DNA of 64,000 nucleotides from Isoetes taiwanensis (GCA_021234155.1 JAJEKV010000060.1:7834323-7898322), one strand, 5' to 3'. Positions 1 through 11,599 are shown, numbered from the stretch's first letter. Program-made: numbers and translations. Notes: generated by a model from the sequence alone, not told the origin.

Positions 1-960
1 AACACATAGGCATGGGCTTACTTTTGCCCGTTGGAAGCGCTTAGCGAAAGAGCTGCCATCAGCCGCCGCCAAGTCAGAGGCTTGTCAGGGCTGGATGCCC
101 TTCCAGTTATTTATCACCAAGGGCAAGAATATCTTCTCTTGGATGATATTATCTGGACTTATCACATGGTGGCCGGATTTAGACGCAAGCGTAAAGACCA
201 TGTGCTCTATGAGCTTGCTGAGTATTGTATGGACGACTTCATTGATTTCACTTCTATTGAGCTCCCTCCGGAGGTGCAGCAGCTGCTCCAGTTCCGCCAA
301 GAGACCATAGAGCCGGTTGAGACTCTACTACGTCTTCGGGAGCTGGTAATGCAGGAGCCGGCTTCTCAGCCCTCACCCGATGCCTTCATGGCTATGGGAC
401 CTCATGTCCCAAATATCAATATGGTTGAGGTTCCCTCCGGTTCAGATGACGAGGGAGAGGATTTGTACCATAATCCTACTCATTTGAAGAAGGAGCAACA
501 GGAACTTAAGGAAGACGAAGTTCCTATGGATTTGGATAAAGAAGTGGCCACGTCAGAGACCCCACAAGGGAAGGTATTGGGCAACCACCTTACCCGCTTC
601 TTCTTATCAGCCTTTCGGCAGAGCCAAGTTCTTTTTATAGCCCGAGATTTAGGGCCGGAGGCTGAAGCTTCATGGTGGACCCTTCGTGCTCTCTCCACAT
701 TGGCCGGGCATAAGAAGCTCCCCTATCGTACGTTTACTTATGTACTCGTGCGGCGGGATCTTGCCCTAACGGCCTTGGGCCAAATTGCACCCTGGATGAG
801 CATGAAGCTCCTTACGGCAGCCCCATTGGCTGTTGCTTATCCACCAGAGGTTGCATCTATTGCGGCTGCCACAGTAGACCCCGGGGTCACTCTGCTGCGA
901 CACCGAACGCCTCCACCACCTCCTAGGCCTACGAATGAAGAGGGAGGCCCTAGTTCCTAA
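1..960 (+). CDS. ORF-B of element 1 (unknown retroelement protein, 5' partial)
   Basis: C-terminal part of the second extra ORF upstream of gag; the same ORF starts at 36006 in element 2 and 44853 in element 3. I do not recognise the protein. It has an acidic linker (about residues 130-175, rich in D and E) and a conserved C-terminal block around GNHLTRFFLSAFR, SWWTLRALSTLAGHKKLPYR and TFTYVLVRRDLAL, then a proline run before a stop that is conserved in all three copies. One extra T near position 24, compared with element 3, shifts the frame, so the clean frame runs from about 31. No signal peptide or membrane segment is visible. It may be a capsid-associated or regulatory protein of the element, but that is a guess. 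Confidence 0.65.
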
Positions 961-2103
961 ATAGCTGTACTACGCATTTTTGTATTGTGTATGATTGTAA
1001 AATTTTGGTTTGGCAAATTCTTTAGCCATTCTATAATATAACTAGAAAAAGTGCCCAGCGTTGCTGGGCTTTTTGTAGGGCATAAAATATTGGAACTTTA
1101 GTACAAATGTTGATTATATGAGGCCAAAGATTATCTTCTCAGATAATTCTGAGTTGCATGTAGATTGTATCTTAATAAATATGTCTTTGGTTGTTTGTGT
1201 AGATTTTGTTTGTGATTTAAGTTCCTTAACAGTGGAATAGCGAGAGAAGGCAAGCAAATCATAAAAATCAATAGGTAACAGTAAAACAGCTATATAATCT
1301 ATTAACTCTGCTCATAGAATAGAGCACTTGTACAACATTTAACTCCCTAGTCAATTGTGCCTATTTGCAATTGCTAGCTTCATTTTCATTAGCTCATTTT
1401 CATACATGTTATTTATATCTCTCTCTATTAACTATGAATACCCTTAAATCTGTCACGTCCTTTAAGCACTCTTAATTGCACAAAGGCTTGAGTATCTTTT
1501 CATTCAAACTAAGTTTATTCTTCCTTTTGAAGCGCCAAATATTTCCTTCCAGTTCCATATTTGAGACAAAGGAAAAACATTTCTAAGTAAGCACTCCTCT
1601 GTACAAAAGGAAGAAATGATCAAATCTATTGCAGATAATCTCATAAACCTAAGACTAAACCAATGGAAAGTCTCTATGGCTTCAGAAACTTGGGAGAAGA
1701 GTGAAAAGAAAATGCCCATGGAGGGTGGCTGGGCAAGGGGCAAAGGGGCACAGGCTTGAGTGCAGTACACAAATTCCCTTGTTCCAAGTGGACTATATTT
1801 TGAAATGGCATAGACGGTAAGAAGGAAGGACTGCATTTCATCAAACTTTTGTACTTTAAATAGGGCTAAGGCAGAATGGTCTAGTTCCTAGCAGGGCAAG
1901 TGAAGATTTAAGCCACATTTACAGAGCATTGAAGACATACGTTGCACTTTGAATGACAACCTAGAGATCAGTGTAACAGCTGGCTGGCATTTTTCTTTCG
2001 CTGATGATGAAGAATGAACAATATGACCATATTAACATGGATAGATGCACTCACGGACTTTGACTATTGAATCAAACCAATCATGCATTATTAAAGCGTA
2101 AAA

Positions 2104-3600
2104 GATATCGTTTCAACTGGTTCAAAAAAATGCATGTTTCTTTTATTGCAAAAAAAGACAAACTCATCAAGCCCTAAATGCAAAAAAGAAAAGAAAAATG
2201 GAAGAGTAGCTATCAAACTTACATTGGTTTCTTCGACGCCAATCCCTAATCTTGAATATCCCTCAGTCCATCTGACGCTTGGCTTGTCCTACCAGCACTT
2301 CCAGTTTCCCCAACCTTCTTGTTTTTACAGAAACTTCTTGCTCTACCAGCAGTTCTTAGTTTACAGCTCTTGCTGCAAAACAGAGCTTGCATCTGCAACT
2401 TATGATGATTCAGATAATTAGCTTATGAGATGACCTTCATTTGAAATTATTTTCTTTTGAAATTCTTGACGCATAAAATTCCTTGATGCTACAGCTCTCC
2501 TCATCTACATATGCTACTTAAATTAACCTGCGCAATAGGTTGCTCATGTCTAGGGATTTTACACGCACCAAGGAAGGTCATCCATACATCAGCATTTGAG
2601 TCAAATGGCCTACGATCAATAATATCTTAAAGTAGTGAAATCTTCATCCACTATGCACAAGTGGCTGCATCATGAGAGGTCTATAGCGATTTATACCTTC
2701 TAATTGGATCTCCTTTAGGAGTTTTACAACAATATGCCCATTACCCTACTGTGCAGAACCTACTACTAACATGGTCCATGACACAATATCTTGCCAGTCA
2801 AACACTCGGCAAACTTCATGTATACATCCACATTTACATATATGTCAGTAAAGGCATTTCCCACATATGCCTCAAATGCATAGTCATATACTATCACTCT
2901 TGCATGGAGTTTCTTCAAGCATGGTATAACAACACTTCTACACTACCTTGGAAAAGGCAACTATATGACTTGCTTACGATAAACAATGCACACCTGCATA
3001 AAAAGGAGGAGAATGATCGACATTAAACCCACTTTGAGCAGAAAGAAAAAGAGATTGTTTCCACTGGTTCAAAGAAATGCACGTTTCTTATATTGCAAAA
3101 AAACAAACTCGTCGAGCCCTAAATGCAAAAATGAAAAGAAAAATGGAGGAGTGGCTCTCAAACTAACTTTGGTTTCTTCGATGCCAGTCCCTGAACTTTG
3201 AATACCCCTCAGTCCATCTGATGCTTGGCTTGTTCTACCAGCATTTCCAGTTTGCCAAACCTTCTTGTTTTTACAGAAACTTCTTGCTGCAAAACAGAGC
3301 TTGCATCTGCAACTTATGATGATTCGGATAATTAGCTTATGCGATGACCTTCATTTAAGATTTTGTTCTTTTGAAACTCTTGAAGCATCAAATTCCTTGA
3401 CATTATCATTCTCCTTATCTACATATGCTACCTAAATTAACCTGCCCAATAGGCTGCTCATGCCTAGGGATTTTACAAGCACCAAGCAAGGTCATCAATA
3501 CATCAGCATTTGAGTCAAATGACAACCTATCCATAGGATCTTCAGCCTCATTTAGAAATACAGCATGGCTGAGGAGATCAACTACAGAAGCATAATATTG
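2104..3600. repeat. Diverged direct repeat inside the Helitron, period about 0.94 kb
   Basis: The stretch 2104-2680 is repeated at 3048-3600 in the same orientation. Shared landmarks are the Lys-rich tract near 2180/3120, the motif CAGTCCATCTGA near 2267/3210 and CATCAGCATTTGAGTCAAAT near 2587/3501. The two units differ by scattered substitutions and small indels, so the duplication is not recent. Each unit ends in part of the same captured PPR-type gene fragment. Confidence 0.8.
2530..2640 (-). pseudogene. Second, shorter copy of the PPR fragment
   Basis: On the minus strand this encodes FDSNADVWMTFLGACKIPRH, matching the end of the fragment at 3425-3700. It sits in the first unit of the Helitron's internal direct repeat. 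The upstream PPR portion has decayed. Confidence 0.6.
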
Positions 3601-3700
3601 CAATGATGGAGCAAGGATGTAACCCAACATATGAGCACTGCTGCAAATGCATAGAGGGCCATAAGAATTTACTGTCCATTTTTTTTTGCACGATATTTCC
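3425..3700 (-). pseudogene. Captured PPR (pentatricopeptide repeat) gene fragment
   Basis: The minus-strand frame reads a block resembling the last PPR motif plus the start of an E motif: PSLQYYASVVDLLSHAVFLN, EAEDPMD, then DVLMTLLGACKI. Plant PLS-class PPR proteins, which are organelle RNA-editing factors, have the pattern HYxxMVDLLGRAGxLxEAExxI...W.xLLGACRI. Only one repeat and part of the next are present, without DYW, start codon or targeting peptide, so it is a gene fragment carried by the Helitron. A second, shorter copy lies at about 2530-2640 on the same strand. Confidence 0.7.
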
Positions 3701-5340
3701 ATACAAGATCACCAGACTGGAATGCTTGCAAACTGATAAGTGTTGCAGCAATGATCTGCCAAGCATTGTTCCCTTTGTTGAATCATTCTGGAGTACCGGA
3801 AGATGCTGCATTAATTGAATCCATTTTTACAGTCTGAAGAGCTAGAATGAGGCGTTTAAGTGAAGCTAAGATTCTTACACTGTAGCTAGACCATTGGCGG
3901 CAAGGATGAAATTTGCATGCACTACCCAACAAGCTGTGAGTGGCTTCCATCACCGCATCTGGATTATTTTGTCTCCTGCTGTTTGAATACCACGCTGCAC
4001 ATGGAAAGAACTGAAACAACCAAGCAAATTGTTAGAACGAATGCATGTGACTATAACATCATATGACCCTGTTGTTCATGCATATCTTACGCATCTTGTG
4101 ATGGCAAATTAAAGAGTAAAGAAATGAAAGATTTCAGAAAGAAAAGTAGAGAGTAGGAAGATTGAATGGTTGAGGTACATATGTAGAAATACTTGAAGGC
4201 AATCCGATACCATCTACCCATCTAATGCTCTAAATCAAGGTTTTTCACAATTACAAAATCATCTTGGCGACCAACTGTGAAGAATAGTCATAATTTCAAC
4301 TGTAAAATTTACTACGATAAAAATGTTCGATAAAATGTTGCTAGCAATGGAATAATGGCCAGCCAGCCTATGATAAAGTTCAGCCCAACAGTTATACCTT
4401 CATAGCAAAGGTTTCCATCTAGACTGGGCAGCGTGGCATTGCTAATTTGATGTCCACTTTTTTCAAGCTAGAGATGCTGAAAAAATTCCATATGAATGGC
4501 CAGTTCTCTAAAAACATAATCTAATTGGAGAACTTACAAATGGAAGATTCCGTTGATTCAGACGAAAGAATATTCAGTTATGTGCAGTTGGCATGGGAGG
4601 ATCAGTTTCCTGAACTTAACATTCAAAGCTTTTGCAGTAATATGGAGTCCAGAGAATACAATTAATGAAAGGATTATGAAGACGCAATTTAAGTTGTTAA
4701 ATTGTGTATTACCTCTATAAAACCCAGAAGGTGAGAAACGTCATGGGCAATGGCAGGATTGATAGTACATTTAAGACCAAAATCATGAGATTAGGTAGAC
4801 GAATGGGAAAATAGAGACAAAAAAAAAACCAGGACCAGTAGTAATTTGTAAACTTCAAAATACCAAGACCAATGCAGGAACTTCCAGTTTCAAAGATACC
4901 CGCATAAAAGCTAGATGACCTTGGGCATGCCTCTGCCGCATTCCGTCTTCAAAAAGATCAGCATCCGCACCGAGATTAAATAAATTAGCCTTATCAGCTT
5001 GCAAAGAGCTTCCTTGACAAACCGGTTGTTCCCATGAACCCAGGCACGTCTCTTGCCAAAATTGGCATCTAGGAAAAAATAAACTTGCAAAAAACAATAG
5101 CGAGATTGGCATCCAGGAAAAAACGAACTTGAAAAAAAATAGCATGTTCTTGGCATACCGGGATTCACCATAGATGAGAATGCCATAGATGTTCTCGGCG
5201 ATAGAAACAATGGCCCTATCGATCTCAAAGCCATTAACAAGGAAGGCGTGCAAAAAATGCTATGCTGGTGACACAAAACCGTCTACCGCAGATAAATCAA
5301 AGGGATAAAAATAATTTAAAAAAATTCAACGCGCAAGATT
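3700..5340. other. Helitron interior without a recognised gene
   Basis: This AT-rich stretch holds minus-strand open frames at 3783-4019 and 4855-5276. Their products show no domain I can name. A short internal direct repeat (ATCCAGGAAAAAA versus ATCTAGGAAAAAA, near 5068 and 5109) interrupts the second frame. It could be more decayed captured coding sequence, but the evidence is too weak for a call. Confidence 0.5.
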
Positions 5341-5498
5341 GCGCACAGACTATCCTAAAATGGCTTTATTATTATATATAGATATACCCTTTTTCTCATC
5401 AATTGTGATTGCTGTCTTGATGAATACAATTGAGAATTGTTCTTTTCCATGATGTTTCCTTCTAATTATTGGCGTTTAGAATATAATGGGATGACGGA

Positions 5499-5987
5499 AT
5501 GTTCTATATTCATTACCATTGTCTTGCAGAAGAAACACTTCTGGAATATGAAGAGAGGATTACAGATCTGATCAGGAGGGAGGATCCGGGGCCGCCCGAA
5601 CAGGACTATGGCCAAAGATATGGGGAATATCCAGAATGGGATGAAGGTTACGAGATGGAACCCCCGCCACCAGGAGAACCCTATGATCCAGCCAAAGGGA
5701 TGGAGATAGTTAATATCCTCAGGGACAGAGCTTTTGAGGACCTGAAGAAAACTTTGTGCCGCACATGGGACTACTGGAGCATGACCAGGCACGAAGCCTT
5801 CGAGGACGCTAACGACCACCTGTGGCAACTCTTCTATGCTTTGAGAAGGCTTTTTAATCTTCTCATTATTAGCCCAACGTGGGAATACCAACCAGTCATT
5901 GTCCAGGCCTGGGCACGCTACAAGCTCGTTAGGGCTGTGCGTGAGAGTGTTCGCTATTCAATTCTGTACCCCTTTGTGAACCCCTAG
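5499..5987 (+). CDS. ORF-C of element 1 (unknown retroelement protein, 162 aa)
   Basis: Third extra ORF upstream of gag, complete here. The ATG at 5499 is chosen because elements 2 and 3 start at the equivalent ATG (37603, 46579) and the following residues keep frame. The protein has a charged N-terminus (EYEERITDLIRREDPG), a proline and acidic middle (YGEYPEWDEGYEMEPPPPGE), a conserved MEIVNILRDRAFEDLKK segment and an aromatic, basic C-terminus. The stop is conserved in all copies. No known domain is recognised. A pyrimidine-rich tract ending in CAG lies about 30 nt inside the frame, so the ORF could alternatively be entered by splicing. Confidence 0.65.
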   Translation: MFYIHYHCLAEETLLEYEERITDLIRREDPGPPEQDYGQRYGEYPEWDEGYEMEPPPPGEPYDPAKGMEIVNILRDRAFEDLKKTLCRTWDYWSMTRHEAFEDANDHLWQLFYALRRLFNLLIISPTWEYQPVIVQAWARYKLVRAVRESVRYSILYPFVNP

Positions 5988-6234
5988 GCCGAGTCTTTCT
6001 AGTTTCTTTTTGTGATATAAGCTGTATGTGAGCTCAACTTTAAGCTTCAGTGTATCATGTTGTCCTTGTGTAATACTCCTGTATCAACTTTTGACAGTAC
6101 TAAGGTGTGAAACTGTAATAGAAAAGTTTTCCTCTTATAATAATAAATTTTCCTTATGTTCTCTCTCTACCCTTTGTCCGACATGATAAAATTTGTAAGA
6201 ATTTATGTGTTATAAGTATGCTTATACCTTTTTC

Positions 6235-7344
6235 ATGCTCAATTTAGACGGGGCACGTAACGCCGCCTGGCAGACGCCTTCAAATGCCAGTAGACTCACA
6301 CCCGAACAGGAACTGATGTTAATGAAAAGGCAGCTAGGCGAGTTACAAGCCTATGTGTTGCATGCCAACCCACCGCAGCAAACCCAGGAAGATGGACCGG
6401 AGTTACCTCCGCTACCACCGAGTCCACCTGCACAACAGCCATCTCCCCCTGGAACCAGTCCTGTACCTGCACCGAGGAGGCCTCATGCTAAGCGTCACCG
6501 AAGTTCCTCTAAGGATAGCGCCACTTCCTCACACTCAACCACTTCGGTGTCTTCTGATTCATCAGTATCAGTTGGTGACCATGCAAAGCGCCGGGATAAG
6601 GAATACCGTAAGACGGTTGATACAGCTATAACTAGTATATGGAAGAATAGGAAATTGGCCCAGTTTGATGGAAAATCCAGAGGCGGCCTGAATGCAGAGT
6701 CCTGGTTGGACGAAATGAAGGAGTTTGGGAAGTCCTATGGCATGACGGAGAAGGATACAGGAAAGGTTGCCACCACCAACCTTACAGGAGCTGCCCGTAT
6801 TTGGTGGAAGGGCTATGCCAGGGCCAAGCATCTGGACAGGAGCAGATGCAACTTCAGGAAGTTTGCCAAGGCATTCAAGTCACATTATGTGCCTCGTGCG
6901 CACAAATGCCAGCAGATTCAGACCTTTTATAGGTTGGAGCAGAAGGGTATGACGGTTCAGGCTTACACTGATGAGTTTATGCGCTTGAGGCTGTATGTAC
7001 CAGGTATGAATGAAAAGAGAGCCGTAGAGGGTTATATTGAAGGATTGGCTCCATCAATCAAACGGATGGTTAAAGCCATAGACCCAAAATCAGTTGCGGA
7101 GGCTGAGGCTAAGGCATTGAGCCTCGAGGAGGACACACCACGAAACCAGTATCAGCGTCCTGCTCCTTATTCGCAGCCACGACCGTCCACACCTTACAAA
7201 CCCCGCTCGCCAAGTCCGGGACCCTCTCAACAGAACTCTTATGGTCGCCAGGAAAAGAAAGTCACCTTCAGCACGGCCGATAAGCAAAACAATGTCGGTA
7301 AGAAAGTTCGGAACCTCTTACAGTCTATTCCCAAAGAGGCCTGA
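6235..7344 (+). CDS. gag: Gag of element 1 (first part of gag-pol)
   Basis: Structural protein forming the virus-like particle. The ATG at 6235 is preferred because MLxxDGxRNAAWQTPSNA is conserved after frame correction in element 3. After a Ser-rich basic linker (about residues 75-130) comes a retrotransposon gag domain with AESWLDEMKEF, ARIWWKGYARAKHL, FYRLEQKGMTVQAYTDEFMR and YIEGLAPSIKRMV, the usual Ty3/gypsy gag pattern. The frame stops at TGA 7342. In element 2 the same codon is CGA, so this is a C-to-T change at a CpG, and the original protein continued into the CCHC knuckle and pol. About 370 residues are seen. Confidence 0.88.
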   Translation: MLNLDGARNAAWQTPSNASRLTPEQELMLMKRQLGELQAYVLHANPPQQTQEDGPELPPLPPSPPAQQPSPPGTSPVPAPRRPHAKRHRSSSKDSATSSHSTTSVSSDSSVSVGDHAKRRDKEYRKTVDTAITSIWKNRKLAQFDGKSRGGLNAESWLDEMKEFGKSYGMTEKDTGKVATTNLTGAARIWWKGYARAKHLDRSRCNFRKFAKAFKSHYVPRAHKCQQIQTFYRLEQKGMTVQAYTDEFMRLRLYVPGMNEKRAVEGYIEGLAPSIKRMVKAIDPKSVAEAEAKALSLEEDTPRNQYQRPAPYSQPRPSTPYKPRSPSPGPSQQNSYGRQEKKVTFSTADKQNNVGKKVRNLLQSIPKEA

Positions 7345-8062
7345 GAACAGCTCCGCCGAGATAAGGCATGCTACAGGTGTATGCGGCCTGGACACTTCAT
7401 GCAGAATTGTCCTTATGTCACGCAGACTGCCCAGCTGGCTATGGCCGACCTCGACTGGGACGATCTTGAGACAGCACAACCTGTCGAGGAGGAGGCTCCC
7501 GAGTACATTCACGGTGCGTCTCATATCCTTGCAGCTATAGAAGCCGACAATGCCGAAAGTCAGCCTGCTGTCATTTCCACCATAGGTCAAGTAGACAGTA
7601 AGCCTGGATACGGGAAGTACCCATAATTTTGCTTCCCCTAGGATGGCCCAGGTCTTACAGCTTGAACCATTAAGATCCCGACCGAGGCCTGTTACTCTAG
7701 CCAGTGGTAAGGTCAGGCATACTCATGGCCGCCGCATCAATCTTAAGATGCAGTTGACACGTGCACCAGTTGCTTTGGGTGCCGAATTGATGGATATTGG
7801 CAAGTATGACCTCATTGTTGGAATGGAATTTTTGGCATCTGCAAAAGCCAACATAGACTGCGAGAAGAGAGAAGTTACCTTCAACGCCGCTAATGGAGCC
7901 CGCATAACTATTAAAGGTGAATCAGTCAACCCTAGCATGCAGTCTATGTCCATCAAACGGTTAGCTAAAGCTATACGCCAGGAAAAGCTCCTTTGCGTCA
8001 TTATGCTTGCTTCCATAGACTCAGATGCTAAACAGAAGCAAGTAATTGATACCTTGCCATAA
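7345..8062 (+). pseudogene. CCHC zinc knuckle and aspartic protease region, damaged
   Basis: Continuing after the TGA, the frame encodes the knuckle CYRCMRPGHFMQNC (C-x2-C-x4-H-x4-C, nucleic-acid binding) at about 7369-7410. The aspartic protease follows, but relative to elements 2 and 3 about 16 nt are missing near 7605. This removes the segment that carries the catalytic DTG (seen as FMDTG near 39711 and 48680) and shifts the frame. The rest of the protease fold reads from 7643, including GKYDLIVGMEFLASAKANID. A TAA at 8060-8062, where element 2 has a sense codon, separates it from RT. This protease should be inactive. Confidence 0.82.
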
Positions 8063-8077
8063 GGGATTGCTGATCTT

Positions 8078-9754
8078 TTGCGAGAATTTGGTGACCTTTT
8101 CCCAGATGAGATTCAGAAGCTTCCTCCTTTTAGAGGGGTGGAATGTGAAATAGCTTTAGAACCAGGTACCAAGCCTACCAGCAAGGCCCCGTACTGCATG
8201 AGTCCTCCAGAATTGGCAGAACTTAAGAAGCAACTTCAGGAGCTACTAAACCTGGGTTTCATCCGACCTAGCGTTTCGCCTTTTGGCGCTCCTATTCTCT
8301 TCGTTAAGAAAAAGGACGGCTCGCTGAGGATGTGTATTGATTATCGGCAACTCAACAAGCATACCATCAAGAATCGCTATACTTTGCCTCGAGCCGATGA
8401 CCTGATGGATCAGCTGCAAGGGGCTAAGTATTTCTCAAAGATTGATCTACGCTCCGGATACCATCAGATAAGGATCAAAGAGGAGGACATCCATAAGTCC
8501 GCTTTTCGCACTAGGTATGGGCATTATGAATTTACAGTTATGCCCTTTGGATTAACTAATGCCCCAGCAACGTTTATGCGACTAATGAATGATGTCTTCC
8601 GACAATACTTGGATGATTTTGTTGTTATTTTCTTCGACGACATTCTCATCTACAGTAAGACCCTCGAGGAGCATGAGAAACATCTTAGATTGGCCCTACA
8701 AAAGCTAAGGCGTCATCAGCTCTATGCTAAGTTCTCTAAGTGCAAGTTTGCCACTCCGAAGGTCGATTATTTGGGCCATATCATTTCGGCAGAGGGAATT
8801 GCTACAGACCCCGCAAAGATAGAAGCCGTAAGAGAATGGCCTATTCCAGGGAATGTTTCCGAAGTCCGGAGTTTCTTGGGATTAGCAGGCTACTATCGAA
8901 AATTTGTGAAGGATTTTGCGAAGATTGCAGCTCCTCTTACAAATCTTACAAAGCATGAGAAGGTGAAAGATTGGATGGACCACTGGAAGACAAAAGTTCA
9001 GGAAAGTTTCCAGCAGCTTAAGGATGCCTTAACATCAGCACCAGTTCTCACATTGCCCGATCCTGACCAGGATAAACTGGTGGCGACGGATGCCAGCAAG
9101 ATTGCCACCGGGGGAGTCCTAATGCAGGAGGGGAGAGTTATTGCCTATGACTCAAAGAAAATGAACGAAACAGAGCAGCGATATCCTACCCATGATCAGG
9201 AATTGTTAGCCATTGTTCGTGCTTTGCGGATATGGAGACACTACCTTCTTGGTAGAAGATTCCAGTTGGATACGGATCATCAAAGTCTCCGTTATTTATC
9301 CACCCAGCCAAATCTCAATCTCCGTCAAAGAAGATGGATGGAATTCTTGGAGGAGTATGATTTCGAGATTATGTATAAGCCGGGCAAGCACAATGTGGTT
9401 GCGGATGCATTGTCACGCCATCCCTTAGTGACCCGAACCCATTGTAATGCCATTTCTACGCTCACCAGTGAGTTTGGGAAACAGATAGAGCAGACCTTGG
9501 CCACAGATCCGGAGTTCTGTGACATTTGGAATAGTTTGGCTAAGGAAGCTCGCACCGATGCAGAGCGCGAGGCTTTTCGTGCCTATAAGAAAGAGGGCAA
9601 CTTGTTATATCACAAGGATAAGTTGTGTGTGCCGAAGACTTCAGGAGTACGGAAGCTTATTCTTCATGACACACACAATAGCCCTATAGCCGGACACGCC
9701 GGTTTTATGAAGACCTACTTTAAGATCCGATCCAAATATTTCCGCCTTCCATGA
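8078..9754 (+). CDS. pol: Reverse transcriptase and RNase H of element 1
   Basis: An open stretch of 558 codons, the best preserved RT in the window. RT motifs appear in order: [67 protein letters not shown] and the catalytic FFDDILIYS, then the thumb [10 protein letters not shown] and [14 protein letters not shown]. RNase H follows with VATDAS, the central [16 protein letters not shown] and DHQSL. The metal-binding acidic residues of both enzymes are visible. The ORF then enters the integrase N-terminal zinc region ([14 protein letters not shown]) and ends by frameshift at 9754. The first ATG in the frame is not a biological start, since the protein is part of the gag-pol polyprotein. Confidence 0.9.
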   Translation: MREFGDLFPDEIQKLPPFRGVECEIALEPGTKPTSKAPYCMSPPELAELKKQLQELLNLGFIRPSVSPFGAPILFVKKKDGSLRMCIDYRQLNKHTIKNRYTLPRADDLMDQLQGAKYFSKIDLRSGYHQIRIKEEDIHKSAFRTRYGHYEFTVMPFGLTNAPATFMRLMNDVFRQYLDDFVVIFFDDILIYSKTLEEHEKHLRLALQKLRRHQLYAKFSKCKFATPKVDYLGHIISAEGIATDPAKIEAVREWPIPGNVSEVRSFLGLAGYYRKFVKDFAKIAAPLTNLTKHEKVKDWMDHWKTKVQESFQQLKDALTSAPVLTLPDPDQDKLVATDASKIATGGVLMQEGRVIAYDSKKMNETEQRYPTHDQELLAIVRALRIWRHYLLGRRFQLDTDHQSLRYLSTQPNLNLRQRRWMEFLEEYDFEIMYKPGKHNVVADALSRHPLVTRTHCNAISTLTSEFGKQIEQTLATDPEFCDIWNSLAKEARTDAEREAFRAYKKEGNLLYHKDKLCVPKTSGVRKLILHDTHNSPIAGHAGFMKTYFKIRSKYFRLP

Positions 9755-11021
9755 AAAAGGACATTATCGGTACATTAAGCGCGATGTCGTGTGTAAAGAA
9801 ACCAAAGCCGAAAGCGATTAAGATTCCGTCGAGCGCAACCTTTGGATGTGCCCAACGCCAAATGGGAGGTGATAACCATGGATTTCATTGTGGGCCTTCC
9901 ACGAACTCTTCGGGGGTATGATGCCTTAATGGTAGTCGTCGACAAATTGTCGAAAATGGCTCATTTCTTGCCATGTCGTACCATAGATACAGCCTTCGAT
10001 ACTGCTCTGCTATTTGCCAAGGAGATCTTCAGACTACACGGAATGCCACGAGTTATTGTATCGGACAGGGATCCCAAGTTCGTAGCGCGATTCTCGAAAG
10101 ATTTCTTTGCCACCATTGGACCAAGCTTGCTATGAGTACGCATATCATCCTCAAACAGATGGTCGGGCCGAGCGCACTAATCGCATTATAGAGGATATGC
10201 TAAGGAGTTATGTGTGGAGTAAGCAATCACAATGGGCTGACTATATTTACCTGGTCGAGTTTGCCTACAACAGCATGAAACAGGAGTCTTCCAGAATGTC
10301 TCCCTTCATGATTAATTATGGTTATCAATGTCTTACTCCAGACACTTGGCATAACCCCGTTTCTAAGGTGGAGGTTTCTCAACAACTCCTCTTGGAAATG
10401 CAAGCTCTAGTCGAAGAAGTTCGTGATTACTTATTAGCTGCACGCAGTCGACAGAAGAGTGTAGCCGATAAGCACAGAACCCCACGCATTTTCCAGGTGG
10501 GCGAATCAGTTTGGCTTAAGATTAAGGTGAAGCAAGCCAAGCTTAAGATTGGCAACTGCAAAAAGTTGGCCCCCAGATGGGCTGGACCATTCAAGATTAT
10601 TGAGCGCGTTGGAGAGCAGGCATATCGCTTAGAATTGCCGCCCCGCTTGAAGATCCACAAGGTCTTTCACGTGAGTCTTCTGAAGCAACACACCCCTGAT
10701 CCAGAGGAGGTTTTGGATACCCCAACCCTCCTAGAAATGACAGAAGAGCAACTCGAAATAGTGCCTGAAGCTCTTCTTGACCGAGCTTACAAACAAACCA
10801 GAAGGACTCAAATGTTGCAATACTTGGTTAAGTGGAAACACTTACCAGTTGAGGATGCTACGTGGGTGATGAAGATAGACCTTGACAAGCATTATCCGGA
10901 TTTCATGCGCGAATCTCAAGGCCGCACCATCAACGATGCTATCAACCCCGCAGTCGGCGGTAAGCTTAGAAGCTTGATTGCCAGGGGTAGCGCCTTAGAG
11001 GGCAAGATGCATCGTAAATAA
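9755..11021 (+). pseudogene. pol: Integrase core and chromodomain of element 1, frameshifted
   Basis: The integrase continues in two frames (9842-10135 and 10107-11021). DDE-core landmarks are VITMDFIVGLP, VVVDKLSKMAHF, VIVSDRDPKF, then YHPQTDGRAERTNR with the catalytic Glu following in IIEDMLRSY. Small indels near 9755-9840 and 10125 break the frame; both lie where elements 2/3 or family sequences have extra bases. The C-terminus carries the GPY/F-like segment WAGPFKIIERVGEQAYRLEL and then a chromodomain (YLVKWKHLPVEDATWV), the hallmark of chromoviruses. In this family the chromodomain guides integration to marked chromatin (family knowledge). Confidence 0.87.
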
Positions 11022-11599
11022 TAACAAGTAACCGATGATGAGATCACCTTGTGTTCTCTAGGACGTGGTGTACTGTCAATAGTGACCTGACCACAACTTG
11101 TTGCAGAGCATATAGTTGATAGGCCGCCTTCCTTTCGGCTACAATGGGAACTTGACCAATCCCTATGCTACAAGGAACTGCAAACCATAGACATGATAGG
11201 TTCCCTGATAGATAGTATTTTCTTTTAATTATTATAAGGGGGTGGTCCCTTCAACCACAATTTCATCATATGTACTGATATACTGACATGTGCAGGCCAG
11301 TAAGCAGTGCGTGCCCTGCCCATGCTAGAGGGTTACTGATGACCCGAACTCTTCAATTTTATTTTGCCTACATGTTTTGTTTATTGTCCACTGATGTTGG
11401 TATTGGACTTCGGTCCTTGAACTTTTTGTTTTGATTATGATAATCATGTCGAATGCACCACGGTGCTTGAACTCTTTTACAAACTTTAAAGTTTTGAATA
11501 TATGTATGACTTTTCGAAAAATAAGGAATTACCTTCCTTCGTAATGTATTTCTTCCTACATTCCTAACTAACCCCAATGCTGAGGACAGCATTAATTCT
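11022..11599 (+). other. 3' untranslated region of element 1
   Basis: AT-rich sequence between the end of pol and the polypurine tract, with no coding region. It contains a second, weaker purine run (AAGGGGGTGG) at 11236. The matching region of element 3 is 52100-52697. Confidence 0.7.

Larger units (their letters stand above)
1042..5382 (-). mobile_element. Helitron, non-autonomous, inserted in element 1
   Basis: Read on the minus strand the insertion starts TCTATATATAATAATAAA and ends with a hairpin (stem GCCCAGC/GCTGGGC) followed by ACTTTTTCTAG. These are the classical Helitron ends: 5' TC and a 3' hairpin about 10 nt before CTRR. It lies between A and T with no target duplication. The empty site is preserved in element 2 near 37482-37492, where the flanking bases join exactly. 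No Rep/helicase ORF is visible in its 4341 bp, so it is non-autonomous. It contains two tandem copies of a captured gene fragment. The remaining sequence is AT-rich and shows no convincing coding region. Confidence 0.93.

Noticed and set aside
5499-5987. ORF-C or ORF-B as another core histone (H4, H2A or H2B)
   Set aside because: None of the histone-fold motifs of these families is present.
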